Assembly: GCA_902556065.1 (NCBI GenBank) | Contig: CACDUV010000003.1 | Coordinates: 1 to 64,000, forward strand | Origin: an uncultured Pelagibacteraceae bacterium | GTDB taxonomy: Bacteria > Pseudomonadota > Alphaproteobacteria > Pelagibacterales > Pelagibacteraceae | Direction of reading: 5' to 3' | DNA length: 64,000 bases | Part shown: in pieces, positions 61,742-64,000 of the stretch | Layout: each line of letters opens with the position of its first letter | Numbering within the stretch: the stretch's first letter is position 1 | Position numbers and translations under genes: made by a program | The notes under the pieces: model-generated | The model's database searches: none | What the model was told of the DNA's origin: nothing | The model's input: the letters and a program-made list of their open reading frames with translations, nothing else

Positions 61742-63030
61742 TGCAAACAAAATTCACTGAAGAACAACTTAGAGATCCTGACAATTTTGCAAACGAAAAA
61801 GTTTTTAAAAAGTGTGTGCATTGTGGAATGTGTAATGCTACATGCCCTACGCATCAACTTTTAGGTGACGAGTTAGATGGTCCTAGAGGACGTATTTATC
61901 TTATTAAAGATATGTTGGAAAATAATAGGAAACCAACTGAAAAGGTTGTAAAGCATATCGATCGATGTCTATCATGTTACAGTTGTATGACTACTTGTCC
62001 TGCAGGAGTAAATTACATGCATATAATTGATCATGGAAAAAAATATATCGAAAAAAATTATCAAAGATCTCTCTTTGATAAGCTAATAAGGTATTTTTTA
62101 TCTATTACTCTTCCAAATACAAAAGTTTTTAGAATTTCAAGTTTATTAGTAAAATTATCGAAGCCATTCAAATTCTTAATGCCTTCAAAAATTAAGGACA
62201 TGATTGAGTTAATGCCTACAAAATTTCCTAAAAAAAGCCTACCAATTAAAGAAGTTTACAAAAACTCTACTAAAAAAAGAATTGCTAGAGTTGCTCTTTT
62301 AACAGGATGTGTACAAAAAGAAATATCTCCTCAAATTAATGAAGCAACAATAAGGCTATTAAACAGACATGGAGTAGAAGTAGTTGTTCCAAAAAAAATT
62401 CGTTGTTGTGGATCTTTAAATCATCATCTTGGAAAAGAGGAGGATGCACATCAAGATTTTAAGAACAATATAAACACTTGGTATGAGGAGTATCAAAAAG
62501 GAAATTTAGATGCAATTTTATCAAATACATCAGGTTGTGGGACAACAATGAAAGATTATGGATTTATTTTTCGTGAAGACAAAGAATTAAGTAAAAAAGC
62601 AAAAGTAATATCAGAGCTTACAAAAGATATATCAGAATATATATTTGAAAGTTTAAAACTTGATATTAAAGATAAAGGAAAAAAATATAAAGTAGCTTAT
62701 CACTCTGCGTGTTCTATGCAGCATGGTCAAAAAGTTCATTCTCAGCCTGTTTCGTTACTTGAGAAAACTAAAAATGAAATTATGGAAATTCCTGAAGGAC
62801 ATATATGTTGTGGATCAGCTGGCACTTACAACATATTACAATCAAAAATTGCAAAACAATTATTGAAGAAAAAAGTAAATAATATTGAAAGTTTAAATCC
62901 AGATTTTATTTCTACTGGAAATATTGGTTGTATTACCCAAATCGCTCATGGTACAAAAGTTCCTATATTACATACAATTGAAGTTTTAGATTGGTACACA
63001 GGTGGACCAAAACCTGAAATTTTAAAATAG
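61741..63030 (+). CDS. glcF: Glycolate oxidase iron-sulfur subunit GlcF
   Basis: CVHCGMCNATCPTHQLLGDELDGPRGRIYLIK, CLSCYSCMTTCPAGVNY, two CCG motifs. Confidence 0.97.
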   Translation: MQTKFTEEQLRDPDNFANEKVFKKCVHCGMCNATCPTHQLLGDELDGPRGRIYLIKDMLENNRKPTEKVVKHIDRCLSCYSCMTTCPAGVNYMHIIDHGKKYIEKNYQRSLFDKLIRYFLSITLPNTKVFRISSLLVKLSKPFKFLMPSKIKDMIELMPTKFPKKSLPIKEVYKNSTKKRIARVALLTGCVQKEISPQINEATIRLLNRHGVEVVVPKKIRCCGSLNHHLGKEEDAHQDFKNNINTWYEEYQKGNLDAILSNTSGCGTTMKDYGFIFREDKELSKKAKVISELTKDISEYIFESLKLDIKDKGKKYKVAYHSACSMQHGQKVHSQPVSLLEKTKNEIMEIPEGHICCGSAGTYNILQSKIAKQLLKKKVNNIESLNPDFISTGNIGCITQIAHGTKVPILHTIEVLDWYTGGPKPEILK

Positions 63031-63035
63031 AAATT

Positions 63036-63989
63036 ATGAAAAAAGTTTTAATTACAAGACGCTTGATCAGAGAAAGTGAAGACAAAGCATCTAAGTTATT
63101 TGATGCTAAATTTAATAGTAATGATGAACTTTATTCACAAAAAAAAATTATTGAAATGAGCCAAGGATTTGATGGCATATTATCATCACTAACTGAAAAA
63201 TTAGATGCAGAAACAATCAATCAATTGCCAGATTCGGTTAAAATAATTTCTAATTTTGCAGTAGGATTTGGAAACATTGATTTAGAAGCAGCAAAGAATA
63301 GAGATATAGCAGTAACAAATACACCAGAAGTTTTATCAGATGCTACAGCAGAAATTGGAATTTTATTAATTTTGGGAGCTTGCAGAAGAGCTTCTGAAGG
63401 AATTGAATCTGCTCGAGAGGGTGGATGGAAATGGTCTGCAGATTATTTAATAGGAAAACAATTAACAGGAACAAGATTAGGAATTCTGGGTATGGGGCGT
63501 ATTGGCCAAAAAATTGCAAAAATTGCAAAATCTTTAGGTATGGTTATTCATTACCACAATCGTTCCAAATTAAGTGAAGATAAAGAGCAAGGTGCATCGT
63601 ATCATGACAGTATAAAGAGTCTTTTTGCGGTCTCAGATGTTTTGTCAATTTGTTGTCCAGCAACTAAAGAAACAGAGAATTTAATTAATAAAGAGACTGT
63701 TGAGTATTTTCCAAAAGGTGCTGTGATAACTAATGTTGCTAGAGGTGACATAGTTGATGATGAGGCTTTGATTGATGCATTAAATAGAAGAAAAATTTAT
63801 GCTGTAGGATTAGATGTTTATAAAAATGAACCGAATTTAAATCCTGGTTATTTAAAAATACCAAGTGCTTTTGTTTTACCTCATCTTGGGAGTGCAACAA
63901 AAGATACAAGGATTGCGATGGGAAATTTAGCAATTGATAATCTAGATGAGTTTTTTAGAACTGGAAATTGTATCAACAAAGTAAATTAA
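63036..63989 (+). CDS. D-2-hydroxyacid dehydrogenase (glyoxylate/hydroxypyruvate reductase type)
   Basis: TNTPEVLSDATAEIGILLIL, LGILGMGRIGQKIAK, NVARGDIVDDEALIDAL, LDVYKNEP, LPHLGSAT. Confidence 0.95.
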   Translation: MKKVLITRRLIRESEDKASKLFDAKFNSNDELYSQKKIIEMSQGFDGILSSLTEKLDAETINQLPDSVKIISNFAVGFGNIDLEAAKNRDIAVTNTPEVLSDATAEIGILLILGACRRASEGIESAREGGWKWSADYLIGKQLTGTRLGILGMGRIGQKIAKIAKSLGMVIHYHNRSKLSEDKEQGASYHDSIKSLFAVSDVLSICCPATKETENLINKETVEYFPKGAVITNVARGDIVDDEALIDALNRRKIYAVGLDVYKNEPNLNPGYLKIPSAFVLPHLGSATKDTRIAMGNLAIDNLDEFFRTGNCINKVN

Positions 63990-64000
63990 AGTCTCAATCG

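Noticed and set aside
1-64000. CRISPR arrays, IS elements, phage genes or toxin-antitoxin systems
   Set aside because: No regularly spaced repeats, transposase/integrase motifs or phage structural genes were recognised

Overview
AT-rich, densely packed bacterial chromosome segment. Gene content and order look like the SAR11/Pelagibacterales group (Alphaproteobacteria); this assignment is inferred from gene content and composition, and no search was run. Most of the window is conserved core genome: hemH-hemE, ppsR-maf-aroE-coaE-dnaQ-secB, hslUV, hisBHAFE, ftsK-lolA, purH, rpe, an actP-like symporter with acs, tsaD, hemCD, folD, argG, ccmCDEFGH and glcDEF. Points of interest: (1) the divergent hemE/ppsR intergenic region has the alphaproteobacterial replication-origin gene context and a perfect DnaA box; (2) a small accessory island beside tRNA-Gly(GCC) carries two sulfotransferases, a truncated tRNA-Gly copy, an FkbM-type methyltransferase and a degenerate direct repeat; (3) a light-related cluster contains an FeS-BCP-like cryptochrome that seems to lack the usual Fe-S cysteine motif, an unlisted 42-aa DUF2256-like ORF, a glutamine amidotransferase and a photolyase-like protein with its FAD domain at the N-terminus; (4) a long inverted repeat with a C-rich loop lies upstream of ccmC and could be an sRNA or an operator. 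No CRISPR array, transposase or rRNA was seen.
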